NCBI GenBank assembly: GCA_016859345.1
Contig: CM029111.1
Location: forward strand, 12,527,714 to 12,591,713
Direction: 5' to 3'
Source of the DNA: Istiophorus platypterus
Taxonomy: Eukaryota; Chordata; Actinopteri; Istiophoriformes; Istiophoridae
Length of the DNA stretch: 64,000 nucleotides
Part shown: piece by piece, positions 11,254-23,500 of the stretch
Position numbering within the stretch: position 1 is the first letter of the stretch
Layout of the letters: every line of letters begins with the position of its first letter
The notes under the pieces: model-generated
Told to the model about the DNA's origin: nothing
Databases searched by the model: none
The model's input: the letters and a program-made list of their open reading frames with translations, nothing else
Position numbers and translations under genes: made by a program

Positions 11254-14200
11254 GAGTGAACCAGCACTGATCATCTAGGAAAATCCTGACTCACTTCAGA
11301 CATTCATTGACACAAACACAAACAGATCTGAGACAAACACACAGACCTAAAACGGATGCACAGAGGCCGATCCCTCATAGCAGCACAGCCGATGACAGGA
11401 GAAATGTGGGGATTACAGGGCACCGCAACAATCCAGCTTAATGCAGATCATCACCCTGCCGCCATGGGACAGAAATGACATTGACAGATGTTTAATACTG
11501 TTGTTATTATTGTTATTATTGACATTATAATAATTATTATCTCTTAAAGTATATCGAGACTGTCTTAAATGTGCAAGTATCTTGGATAAGGACATCCTGT
11601 ACCTTGTGAGCTGAAGAAATCTTGGTATCCCAGAAGTTTACTTTCTCGAAACTCCCCTCACTGCTGAGTCTACCGGCGAGTTGTGGCTGCCTGGTTTATG
11701 AGCTGAGCTACCATCCACACACACTCAGGACACACATGCAGGTGTACTCACTGTCCACAGAGTCTTCCTGTTCTCTATTTGTATTAGGCTGCCACTCGTT
11801 GGGTGTGGTGTGTACGCTTTTCTGTGTAAGAATTATGAGATGGCGTTAATTGTACTCAGAGGTTTAAATTACAGAGAACCAGAGGAAGGCCGTAGCATAT
11901 ATATTATAAATATCACACTATTACAATGTTCATTTTGTAAATGTTGTATACCAGATTATTTGTTAGAAAGAGGTCAGTGTTCAGTACCAAGGTAGTTTTT
12001 TATAGATTGAGTACATGTACTGTCATGATATATTAGCACTTGATGCAATCACTCACTCCACCCCTCTCTCTTCCTCTCCTGTTCACAAACGCACACTACA
12101 CAGTCTGTGTCTGTGAATACCCATTGGTAAAGTCTTACATTTGTTTGTTTGGGGTTTGTTTTTTGTTTTTTTTTGGTCAAGGGATGTGAGGACTGACTGC
12201 CCAGCCAGTGAGCTATAGAGGAATGTATGAAACGTATGCATTTACAGCTCATGTGTGACTTGATCACTGCACTTTCCATTCACCTCAGATCAAGTTTGCC
12301 CACCATTGTTTGCCTGATCATTTTGACTTTCACTGCATCCTCGTGTGATGCAGGGGACCAACACTCACCACTTGAAACGGCATTCCCATTCTACCAGAAT
12401 ACATGTGATAGGGTGGGGGTTTACTTGCTACTGGAAAGGAAATGGAATAACATAGCAATAATAAAATTATATAAGTATAAGCAATGCAATAGGTACCCAG
12501 TCTTAAATTATTTAATTCAACAACTCCAATGAGACTGTCTTAGTATGAAGGATGAATGTTTATTTCTTTTATGAACCGACTGTACTAGAAAAGACTAAAA
12601 TCTCAGGTTGAAAACTCAAGTTTATGAGTAAAAACCACTATGGATTAATAATTTATTACAAAACCTCAAATGAACCGGCCACATGCTCTGAGCCGTTGCC
12701 AAATATTTTAATTCCAGACCTGTTCAGTGTTCTTCAATAAGAAAAATAAGTTCACCTAAGGTTTGGTTCAGTGAAGTACATGCCTAGCTAGACGGCTAAA
12801 TGAGCGGTCTCCTTCACACCCCTTTCTAGCAGCTTGAACTCCCACCCATTTTTTTGAGAATGAAGAACTGTGGTACATTTCTAATTTAAATTTTTAATGT
12901 CATTTGACACGTTTTGTGACTTTGAAATGAGGTGAACCTAAGCATGTCTTGACTTCTGTAATTATAAAAATTAATGGTGCTGCGAGGGAGTTCGTTTTGT
13001 GCCAAGATGGCAACGATCATCAACATTTCAATGTCATTTGATAGAGCTTTTATTTAAAGTGATAATTTTTATTTAATCTGCTCATGCGTTCAGCTGTCTG
13101 TGTGCGCATTCTCAGCAAAGTTTGTTTGTGTTTGCATTAGCTCACTCCAGATCTGCTTTGCCTACACTTTGAGCACGGGACTGGAATAGTTTCCGTGTTT
13201 CCGTTTTCTCAAATGGAAACACAAGTGCGGAGGGTACATGAGTGGAGCAGGGAATAAGCATTTACTCATGCACAAATGTAGGTTGACTTACTAGTTTTTC
13301 AGGGTTTTTTTTTTTCCTTCTTTTTTTTAAAGTAAGAGCTGGCTCTCCCCCTACTGGTCAGTCCTTGCGCGACACTCCAGACATCTTGTTTTGCTCCATT
13401 TTGAATCCTTAGTTAACATCAAACAAGAAATAAAGTTGAGCTGGGAATGCTGACACAAAACCAAGTTGTTGATTTTCTTATTCTCTTATTTGTATTACAT
13501 CAACAATGGACATGTGCATTTCATTGTCCAAAGAAATCATTAAACATCCCTTTGCTACATGTCCTGGCCATCCTTCTTGCTGTCCTTTTTGATTGCACTC
13601 ATCCATAATACAATGGTAATATTAACTGCTGAGTTAATATTACGCACAAATCATAAGCATTAGATTAGACCCTCTCTTGTTACTGTGTAATCTCTAAAAG
13701 CATGGCCTTCTTACATATAAAATATACAAAGATCCTTGCCAGTGAATTTTTAGTACTCCTTTAAAGTCCTGCAAATGGTCTGAAACTATTCAATCTGTGT
13801 AAGGCATTCAGGGTATGCACTGTATGTAAGCATTTATAACTGTGACAAATGGTGGAAAGTCCTCTCAGTTTTTCATATCATTTGAGAGCCGGATCCCTTT
13901 ATTTGCCCACAAATGGAACTTTTAAGAGAGCGTGACCTGATCAGGGAACTTCAGACAGTTTGTTTACCAGTACTTCCTGAGTTTCAAAGGGCTACAAAAA
14001 TGGACAAACGACGACCAGAAGGTGCGACTCTGGAGGCAGATGATACAGACGTGCTGTTCAACTGCCATGTGGACGAGGCGATGTTCTCCGGTTAGGTGAT
14101 TTTTAGAATTTACAGAACTGTCTGAGACGTAGTCAGTGCCAGTTGTGTTGAATATCTTTTTGGGTCACTGCGCTTGATGGACAGAAACACACTGAGAATC

Positions 14201-15399
14201 ATGAACCCATCCTGACTCTGACACCCGCCCTATAGTGGCCCTCTCTCTCTCTGGCTACACATCCACTCTCGGCATCTGTCCTCTCAGAGATCCAGCTTGG
14301 AAAATGAGCAAAAACTATGTAGTTTCAGATTATCTTGTACTGACGAACATTATTTTACAAAATAAGCACATATCTTACAGACAAAGGGTTGTTTAATGTT
14401 ATGGTGTATTAGTTAGACACTGTGAGGCTAGTTTTCTTTTAAGAGAATAAAGAATTGTGATTGCATTGAGTTATGTGGCATATTTTCTGTATGAACTAAG
14501 CTGTAGAATTAAAGGGGAATGCCACTCAATTTTGGAATGCATGTATGTTTTTCCTTGGATATATGTTTAAACTAATTACCTCAATTCTACTCATTGTTGT
14601 TCTTGGATCTGGAGCATAAAATTAGTGTCCAGAAAACCTCTCTTTGTGATCCCAAAGCCACTTCTGTTTCTTTTTTCTTTTTTCTTTTTTTTTGTGCACA
14701 GTTGTTTTTATTGTTTTATAACTTAAAATAAAGCAAGGGTCAGCAAAACACTTCCACTTTATTCACCTTAGTATTTGGTCAGCAACAGCAGCAATATTCA
14801 ATTGTTAGTTAATTTTTTTTGTGTGTGTTATGCACAATAGAGACTTTGACACACAGTTCCATTGTGTCAGTCTTTGACAAGCAATTCAGATGAAGGTTTC
14901 CCTCCCTCCGTCTTCTCCTGTTCCTGAGGATGGTAAGAAAGTTGACCTCATTAAGTGGTGATGTGTCAGGCGACCGTTTGCAGTGCTACACAGTGAAAGG
15001 AGACTTGCATCAAGCATTAAGAGCGAACACAACTAGTTAGCGCTGTAAGAGACAGCTGCAGTGAAGTCTTATTCGGTTGTTAATGTTAAGACGCCTCATT
15101 TTCTACCTCAGTCTTATGCCTAAGACACAGTAAAGACATTTAAAAAAAAACACACACACGTAGAAAATAATTTTCTTTAATAATCTCCTTACAAGCAAAC
15201 CTCAAAGTAAAAGTTTCACTGGTTTTTCAAATAAGAGTTAATTAAATTTGGTACTAAAAAAAAAAAGGTCATTACTGATCACAGTAATAACCACTAAAGA
15301 TGCATATGTTGTTTTCCAGTTATTTGCAATATATGAAAGAACTGATGTGTGGAGAGGTTTAGGGGCCCAATGAAACAGCAACTTAAACATAAACTCTAT
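11254..15399 (+). other. dlgap4 3'UTR and dlgap4-pfkfb2 intergenic region
   Basis: The dlgap4 3'UTR begins after the TGA at 11253 and contains an AU-rich stretch at about 11499-11540. Candidate AATAAA poly(A) signals lie at 12460-12465 and 13429-13434, with more distal ones near 14440 and 14725. Which is used cannot be told from sequence. No conserved gene was recognised in the rest. A short coding-looking frame at 13979-14095 is listed as a finding. Confidence 0.5.
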
Positions 15400-15966
15400 A
15401 CATCTATGGGCATCCTCCCTTAACGAAGGACCGTGACGCCCCCCACAGGCTCCGTGGTGTAAGAGCAGCAGTCAGTCGTGACCGGAAGCGTCGAGTCCAG
15501 TACGCCTTCAAAATAAAACCGTTTCAGATGCCTTTAAAGAGCGAGACGACGCGGTCAGGCGGAGTCAAAAAAAATAAATAAACAAAAAAAATATACACGG
15601 TGATAGGAGAAGGGACGATAAAGATTTTATTTACGGGGGGAACAAAAAAAAATAATAATCGGAAGTTATGGTTACTTTTTCCGGTAGTTTGACCTTTGTG
15701 AACTTCCTGCAGCGGCCGACCCCGCCCCCTCCCCCCGGGGGGGGGTGGAGCCAAGGAGAAGGAGGAGGAGGAGAAGAAGAAAGAGGAAGAAGGAGGAGAA
15801 GAAGAAGAGGGAGGAAGAAGAAGAAGAAGAAGAGGAGGAGGAGGAGGAGGAGAAGAAAGAGACGAAGAAGAAGAAGGAGGAGGCGCCGGCGGCGGTGAAA
15901 ACCAAGTGATGGCAGCGTTGTAACAAAGGGAGAAGCGAGTATCCCCCTGCACCTGTTGTCTGAGTG
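15400..15966 (+). promoter_or_regulatory. Putative pfkfb2 promoter and 5' noncoding exon (CpG-rich)
   Basis: The only clearly CpG-rich, GC-rich stretch between dlgap4 and pfkfb2, with many CG dinucleotides at 15420-15570 and 15710-15960, a CCCGCCCCCTCCCCCC GC-box-like run and GGCGCCGGCGGCGG near 15882-15895. It ends with a consensus donor (G|GTAAGT at 15967), so a noncoding first exon probably ends at 15966 and splices to the exon carrying the pfkfb2 start codon (acceptor at 17439-17440). No TATA box was recognised. This is inference from composition and splice signals; the start site is not visible. Confidence 0.5.
15753..15862 (+). repeat. 110-nt uninterrupted purine (GGA/GAA) tract
   Basis: Every base from 15753 to 15862 is A or G, made of mixed GGA and GAA triplets, and the tract continues past one C at 15863 to about 15882. 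It lies in the putative first exon or core promoter of pfkfb2. Such tracts can form triplex DNA or, as (GGA)n RNA, G-quadruplexes. The long open frames across it on both strands are composition artefacts. Confidence 0.85.
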
Positions 15967-16010
15967 GTAAGTTTATACGACGCGATTCCACCTCGACCTT
16001 TGCTTTCACC

Positions 16011-16109
16011 TTTTCTTTTCTTTTCTTTTCTTTTCTTTTCTTTTCTTTCTTTTCGTTTCTTTTCTTTTCTTTTCTTTCTTTTCGTTTCTTTTCTTTTCTT
16101 TTTTTTTTT
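16011..16109. repeat. (TTTTC)n pyrimidine repeat
   Basis: Pentanucleotide TTTTC repeat of about 100 bases, with a longer-period variant (CTTTCTTTTCGTTTC) occurring twice. It lies about 45 bases inside the first pfkfb2 intron. Confidence 0.85.
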
Positions 16110-16545
16110 AAATTGACATTTGCTCGGGTAAAAGCAGAAGCGATGAACTTTGCAGGCTGAGAGTTTCCGTATGTCGTTCATGCACCAGCTGCTGCTCAGC
16201 TGAGTGTGACAGGATCACATAGCTTCTGCTGCAACACCTGTGTCGAGAGGTAAAGAAATAAAGTAAGACGAAGTGTGGATGATACCCGGAGCTCTCAGCT
16301 GTGACCTTATCAGACTTAGCCGGCTTTGGGCTGAATGGCTTTTGCCCTGTAAACGAAGCATCGCTCATTATGCCCCTGTGCTCCCGTTAGAGGAGCCTCT
16401 TCGGGTATCTCCGATGAGTTTACGGTTTTACAACACTTATCTATTAACAAATTAACTCGATTAACAAATCACTAATGTTGCGAGACTCTGACAGACTAAC
16501 AGGGAAGTTTATTGCATTTTGCCCCCTTTTCTTAAATGACACTGA

Positions 16546-17060
16546 GTGGAGCTGAAGCGATTTGCAGGCTGATAGTTTGGTCGATCAATAGGAAAATAAT
16601 AAACAATTTTTTTATTAGGGTCGAATCATCATCACTGCAGTAATTTTTCATACAAAAACGCAACAACCGTGTGGTTTAGCTGCTTCCCTTCATCCAACAT
16701 TTTTCGTAAACTGAATGTTTTTAGGTTTGGACTGTTTGTTTGACTAAACGAGACATTTCTACTCTTAGAAGACAATCATTGTTTTATGAACAAAAAAATC
16801 GATAAATTATTTAATTAATTAGAAATTTAACCATTTAGAATTATCATCAAATTGGTCAAAAATTTCCATAAACATTAGTTGCAGCCCCTAAATGAATTTT
16901 TGGGTTTTTTGGTCTGTTGCTCAGACAACTAACCATGTCAGTTTGGCTTTTGGAAATTGAAACAGGCAATTTTTCTCTATTTTCTGACATTTCATGGACC
17001 AAATTATTGATCGGTTAATCAGGAAAATGATGAACAGATGAATCGATAATGTTGTCAGAA
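16546..17060. repeat. Two adjacent degenerate GGGCTGCAAC-family repeat copies
   Basis: Same family as 10556-10855. One copy ends with TTAGTTGCAGCCCC near 16890. A second follows with TTCTGACATTTCATGGACC...TCGATAATGTTGTCAGAAAG. Internal words such as ATCGATAAATTATTTAATTAATT are the usual inverted-end signature. Lies in pfkfb2 intron 1. Confidence 0.5.
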
Positions 17061-17516
17061 AGGGACTAAAGCAAGCACTTCCTCACCTCTGCAAAGCTTT
17101 CATCTGCGAACCCTATCATGCTTATGTAGCTAGTTCATGATCATTGGAAATTATGAACCGGTAACTGAATTTTCGACTCATAATTTAGGAAGTGGTGAGT
17201 TCATGTGAGCTTATAGAATATTCTGATATCTTCATATCCTGTGGTATCTGACTCCAACAGTTTCCTCCAAGGATTTCTGTTCACGCTGAATGTATTCAGC
17301 ATTTCAGAAATGATTATTGTTTTTTATTGTTTTTATCGGATCCGAGCACGAGTTGGCATCTGACTGTACGGCAGTTATTCTGATCTGCTGTACCACTGAG
17401 CAGTGTGACATATGATACAGCAAAGTCCCGTCCTCCCCAGAGAGATGCAGACCTCATCTTACCAGTGACCGGAGCTTTGCCGTGTCAATTCAGCAGGACG
17501 CAGATCAGACCCCATC

Positions 17517-20500
17517 ATGGCTGCCAGGCAGCAGAAACCTGCAGCTGCTTCAGATGGCTCAGCGGAGGCTAAAAGGACGGACTTCAGGGCCAATGAAAAG
17601 AAGTGCTGTGAGTGGTTTGCTTTTTTTTCGCTCTGCGTGCCCTGAAGGTGGAATGTTGACTGTTTATTCTGTTCTGTATTAATGATTGAACTCTGTTCAT
17701 CATTATATGATGCAGTAACGTTAAGATAAGGTTCAAGCGGGCAGGAAATGTTAAAGGTCAACGTTGATGCACCTTTTGTCAATATTAGGTTACATTTAGT
17801 GTAACGGTGTGTTTGCACAGGCAGGTACTACCATGCAAAGACCTTTTCTGAAGGACAGTAATACTGTAATCTGCAAGGTCAACATACTGAGTCAGCCAGT
17901 TTAAATGTCACTTAGCTCAACTAAACTCTAACTTCACAGTCAGACTGTGAGGATTTTTTATTTTTACTAGAAATTTGGGACAGAAATGATTCTACCAAAA
18001 GCTATCTTGAACATAAAGTACTCTTGCATGCTGGGTCAGGGATGTGCAGACATCTGTTTGTAGAATCTGGAGTCAAGTCTGGTCTCGCCAGGTCTTTGTT
18101 ATGACATATTTATTTCCCCTGAGCTGAGGATGATCCTTTGCGGACACCGAAAGAAAATGTAGGAAAAAAAATGCTTAGAATATTTTCCATTTAATGTTCC
18201 AGCGAGCGAGGTCACACTGGATTACTAAATGTGGTTGCCAAGCAGCAGGACTTTGAGAAACATTATCCAGAAGTCTTGAGATGACAATGGAATGACAGAA
18301 ATGTTAAAATGAGCGTTAACCAGGTGGTAGATGAACAACGCAGGGGTATCACAGCCCTGTCAGTCGTGGTGCATATTTGCCATTTTACTGCACACCCCTT
18401 CAGAGTCAGGTTGAAAGTTGAAGTGAGGTTGAATGTTAAAACACAACATGTTTAATAACTACAATCACTGTGTGCATGTGTGCGTGCATGTGTGTGCGAA
18501 CAAACTACAGCTTGGGCCTCCTACATGACCAATTCCCCGACTGTGATAGTGATGATCGGGCTGCCCGCTAGGGGGAAAACCTACATGGCCAAGAAGCTGA
18601 CTCGCTACCTCAACTGGATCGGAGTGCCAACGAAGGGTCGGTGCAGAGGCAACACGTTTGAGTTTTATGAATATTATAACGTCTGATCTCTCAACAGGAA
18701 AAAAAGACCAGTAAACAACAGCTTAAGAAAGAATTCATTGCCTTTGCCAGCTCTTAAATATCGGTGATTGTAAAAAGGAAGGACTATTTTTAGAAGGGAC
18801 AGGTCATTGTATAATGTAAAAACATGGATCTGCAGATAAAAACAGGGTGGTGCTTTGATACATTGTTCCTGCAGGAACTCTGTAATGACATTCAGAGATA
18901 TCACTCCAGTGAAAATCTTAAGGCAGTGTAATGTTAATTTGTGGTTGTATTTATGTTAGTGCCCCTATCACAAGGCTCTGTTTTTGGTTGTCTGCTTATG
19001 TTGTCATATAAATGGAATGTAGGAACTGGTTTGGCAGACATGGTCGAGATGAAGGTCAATTTGACGGAGAGGCAAACCTTTTCATTGCCTTTGCATCCCT
19101 TTCTCTGACCCTCTCCCTTGGTTCTCTTGCAGTTTTTAATCTTGGAGTTTATAGGAGAGAAGCGGTGAAGTCATACAAGTCTTTTGACTTTTTCAGACAT
19201 GACAACAAAGAGGCAATGAAAATTAGAAAGTGAGTAAAGTGTTCCTCTTGATATTGATCGATTCCTCTTCTGTTACTAAACACCTGGTTACTTTTCATGT
19301 GCCATGCATGCATTCTTTTAATTAAATCCTCTTTGCTTAACAGCTGTGGCTACAAACATTAAAATGCATCATGTGCTGAAGATGCATTCAAACAACTTTG
19401 ATGGTCCTGAACAGCTTTCTAATTGTGTTTCCGCAGACAGTGCGCTCTGGTGGCCCTGGAGGATGTCAAGGCATACCTGAACGAGGAGGGGGGCCAGATT
19501 GCTGTAAGCACACAAAAAATGAAAAAAAATGTTTTTATATTGTCTCTTAATAAAAATTAAGTGTAATTTTGAGTGTCTACATCACATTGTCTGTCAGGTT
19601 TTTGATGCCACCAACACCACCAGAGATAGGAGGGAACTCATCCTTAATTTTGTAAAAGACAATGCATACAAGGTCAGAATTACATTGATGATTTACTCAC
19701 TTAAACCCAATCATTGTCATTTTTTTTTTTTTTTTAAACCGCCTACAAATTTCTCATCAATAATGTCTTTTGTCAGGTGTTTTTTGTCGAATCAATATGT
19801 GACGATCCAGATGTCATCGCTGCAAATATTCTGGTAAATGAAGCATTTATGCTCGTATGTTTAGTTCTGAGCAGACTTGTGTTTCTAAGTCATTAAAAGT
19901 TGCACTGAGTCAATGCTGCAAATGTGTCTTTCGCAAAGGATGTGAAGGTGTCCAGCCCGGATTACCCCGAGAGGAACAGAGAACGTGTCATGGAGGATTT
20001 TCTGAAGAGAATAGAATGTTATAAAGTCACCTACCAACCTTTAGATCCAGATAAACATGACAAGTAAGAAGCTGTTTTTTGTTAAGGACATTACTAGTTT
20101 CATGTCTTTGTGTAATTTCTGTCTTTGCATGGTCCGATACTTCTCACCACTAATACAATCTAAGCAAAAAACGTTATTTAGACCCAACTGTTTCCTTGTG
20201 TTGTAAAGAACATGTAATTGCACAAATTGTCCAACAGGTGGAATCAGGTGCTCATTTGTTTCTTATTTTCTGAGCTGATATTGAGTTAATGCCAAGGTAA
20301 TATTAAATAGGCCTCTTGTCAGAGATTTCAGTCATGTGGCTCGAGGAAAACAAACGGTTCAGAGGTTTTCATTTTTTAAACATCTGCCAACTGGCTCACC
20401 TTTTGGCCACTGTGTTTGATTTCCTTTTCCAATATTTGCAGATACAGATACACATCATACATGTAATACATTAAAATGCATTTTAATTAAAATACGTACA

Positions 20501-23500
20501 TTAAAATAGAGCAGCCCAACTGAGACTAGGTATATACTTAACTTTTGATCTTAAGGAGGACAGCGGAGGAATATATGTTGATCACCCTTTGTCACTGTTA
20601 ACAAGCTGCTCACACCGACTGCTCTGTGGTAAGTTATAGATGAGATACCGGGATATTTAGTCTACACCAAAAGTACGAGATATCCCCTCCTTATCCTTAT
20701 CCTTACCCTTGTGTCACTTTCACATGTCTTTGGTTACGTATGTGTGGTTTGACTCACTTTCTGCTGTCGTCTTTTCAATCTGACCCACAGGAACCTGTCC
20801 TTCATCCAGGTCATAAATGTTGGCCGTCGCTTCCTTGTCAACAGGGTGCAGGACTACATCCAGAGTAAGATCGTCTACTACCTCATGAACATCCATGTGC
20901 ACTCCCACTCCATCTACCTCTGTCGGCATGGAGAGAGCCATCACAATCAGGAGGGACGCATCGGGGGAGACTCTGAACTGTCCGAGAGAGGGAAACAGGT
21001 GCTTCAACACGTCCTCTCACTATTGTATTCCGCAAACATCATTCCGCATTTTGGGAAATACAAGAAATTTGAGAGTTAGATAAGAAAATACCCCTTTCAT
21101 ATTTGTCTTTTTAAATATGAAGCTGCAGCCTTCAGCTCAGCTGGCTACAAAGACCGGAAGCGGGAGGGGAACCCGCTAGCTTGGCTCTGTCCAGAGGTAA
21201 ACACATCTGCCTACCAGCACCTCGAATGAGCAGCTTGTCTAAAAACAACATAGTGACATCAGTCGCTGCAGGGCTGGATGTGCTCTTTGCAACCGCAGGA
21301 GGAGTACGTAATCAGAGAATAGAAAAAAAAATCGGTAGTAAAAAAAAAAAAAACAGCAACCCACCCCCCCAAAAAAATAAAAAAATAATATATATATATA
21401 TATATATATATTAGGTATATAAAAGGAACCACTGGTCGCCTGGTAACCTCAGAGAGAGAAAAAAACCACTGGCACAGATCCCTTCGTTTTTACAGTTTGC
21501 ACAAAAGAGCTATATCATTCTTCTTCATCCTTAGAGATGCTGGTGGGTGGATTTTATTTTTTTTTTTTTTTAATTTTCCTTTAGACACAGCCAGGCTAGA
21601 TGTTTCCCCTTGGTTCCAGTCTTTATGCTAAGCTAACTGGCTGCTGGTTGCTGGCTTTACATCTACCATGAAAAAAAAAAAAGCGTAATAACAATCTTCA
21701 AGAATGCAAGAAAATCTGTGTGTAATGATGTTGAACTAGTCCTTTTTGATATAATGTACAGCACTACTCAACAAGCTTTGACAAAAAGATGTCATCACAT
21801 ATACAACAAGGTTCAGGTACCACATTGCAGATACACATTTCTTAGCATAAATCAATAAAATCCTGCCGCCACACGTCAGCGTTAGGGCCATTGTCGGAAG
21901 AATCGCCTCGTTTCAATCACTGTGTAACTTCTGCTCTGTCGTTTGGTGTCACTTCTCCAGCATGAAAGTCTCTTTCTCTGTGCTCCCTCTCAGTTTGCAG
22001 CAGCTCTGAAGGGTTTCGTTGAAGAGCACCATCTGTCAGACCTAAAAGTCTGGACCAGCCAGCTGAGACGCACCATTCAGACAGCAGAGGAACTACGAGT
22101 TCCCTACGAGCAGTGGAAGATCCTTAACGAAATAGATGCTGTATGTCCTCTTTAATATCACAGCTGTGACGGACGCATAGTGAGGGCCCGTTGTAGGTTG
22201 TGAACGTTGTTATTTATTTATTTGTTTATTTATTCATTTATTTTATATTTCTTTGTGTTTCAGGGAGTGTGTGAAGAGATGACCTATAAGACAATTGAGG
22301 AAATGTACCCAGAGGAGTTTGCCATGAGGGACCAGGACAAGTATCACTACCGCTACCCAGGAGGAGAGGTAGAAGCTCATTCCTATACTTAACTGAACTG
22401 ACATTGACGTACGGGTTTAGGATTTTTTTTCGCCACCTGCATCTTGTTCATTACGATGATTCGCACTTGATTATGTAGCTCTCCTCTCTCTCTAGTCCTA
22501 CCAGGACCTGGTTCAGCGGCTGGAGCCGGTGATCATGGAGCTGGAGCGACAGGGCAACGTTCTGGTCATCTGTCATCAGGCTGTCATGCGCTGCCTGCTT
22601 GCCTATTTCCTGGATAAGAGTGCAGGTTGGTTTTTCCAAGAGCAGAAACTTTTATGATTATTATACCATTTCACTTAAGTGAAATAACATTGCTTCAACA
22701 ATGGCCAAATAGCTTTGTGAAGTACTTCAAGGCCATGTTTTCCCATGAACGTTGAAAAACAGTGTCAAATTGCAGCTGACCCGAATACTTCTGGGGCCTG
22801 AAGACTGTTTTAGCAAGTAAACACCTCAGTTACACAGAAGAGCATCTGCGTTTATGATAAAAAGATAACTAAACATAAAATTCCCCAGTCCAGTCAGCGA
22901 ATGTGCAGTAAAATACTATTGGGCAAAGTGCAGCTTTGAGTTTCTAGTGTTTCACTGATGCCAAAACAAGAATAAGGGCTCTTTCTTTGTCGGTGTGGTG
23001 GGAAAACGTTTCCTGTAGCCCTGCAACTTTAAGGCATTTTTGTGACCGTCAAATATCTTGTTCCATTTCATCTGCTAACCCTTTGCCCTGTGGATTTGGC
23101 GTGTGTGATGTTTTGAGTGTGAGAGCTGCACTTAAATTAGAGGAAGTGCTGGTATTTTTTTTATTTTTTTATTTTTTTCAGAGAATGACTTCACAAGCTT
23201 TATCCCCTGTGGAGATTTCAATCGACTCATGCACAAGCAGCACCAGGCTGGCACAAAATAATTGCACAAAATTTGGTGCTTCTGTAAAATTAAAACTGGT
23301 TGGTTTAATCTTGTAATTTACAGATGTCGTCAGACCTTGTTATGTAAGTCCAAAAATCCTTAATACTTATAACAGGATTACACATAGGCTTATGCTAGTA
23401 GCTTGTTAGGTGGGTGCTGTATCTGCCCACCAGGTCTTAGTCCACCCTAAGCTCCAGGCCACTTCAAAGACCCATTCAAAATAGACCCTCTCAGAATTTA

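Noticed and set aside
15524..16181. Several long overlapping frames on both strands rich in Ser, Arg, Lys or Glu
   Set aside because: They are translations of the purine tract and the TTTTC repeat; low-complexity artefacts.
17482..17682. Alternative ATG at 17482 for pfkfb2
   Set aside because: It is in a different frame from the KKC-SWASYM junction. The ATG at 17517 joins the kinase exons in frame.
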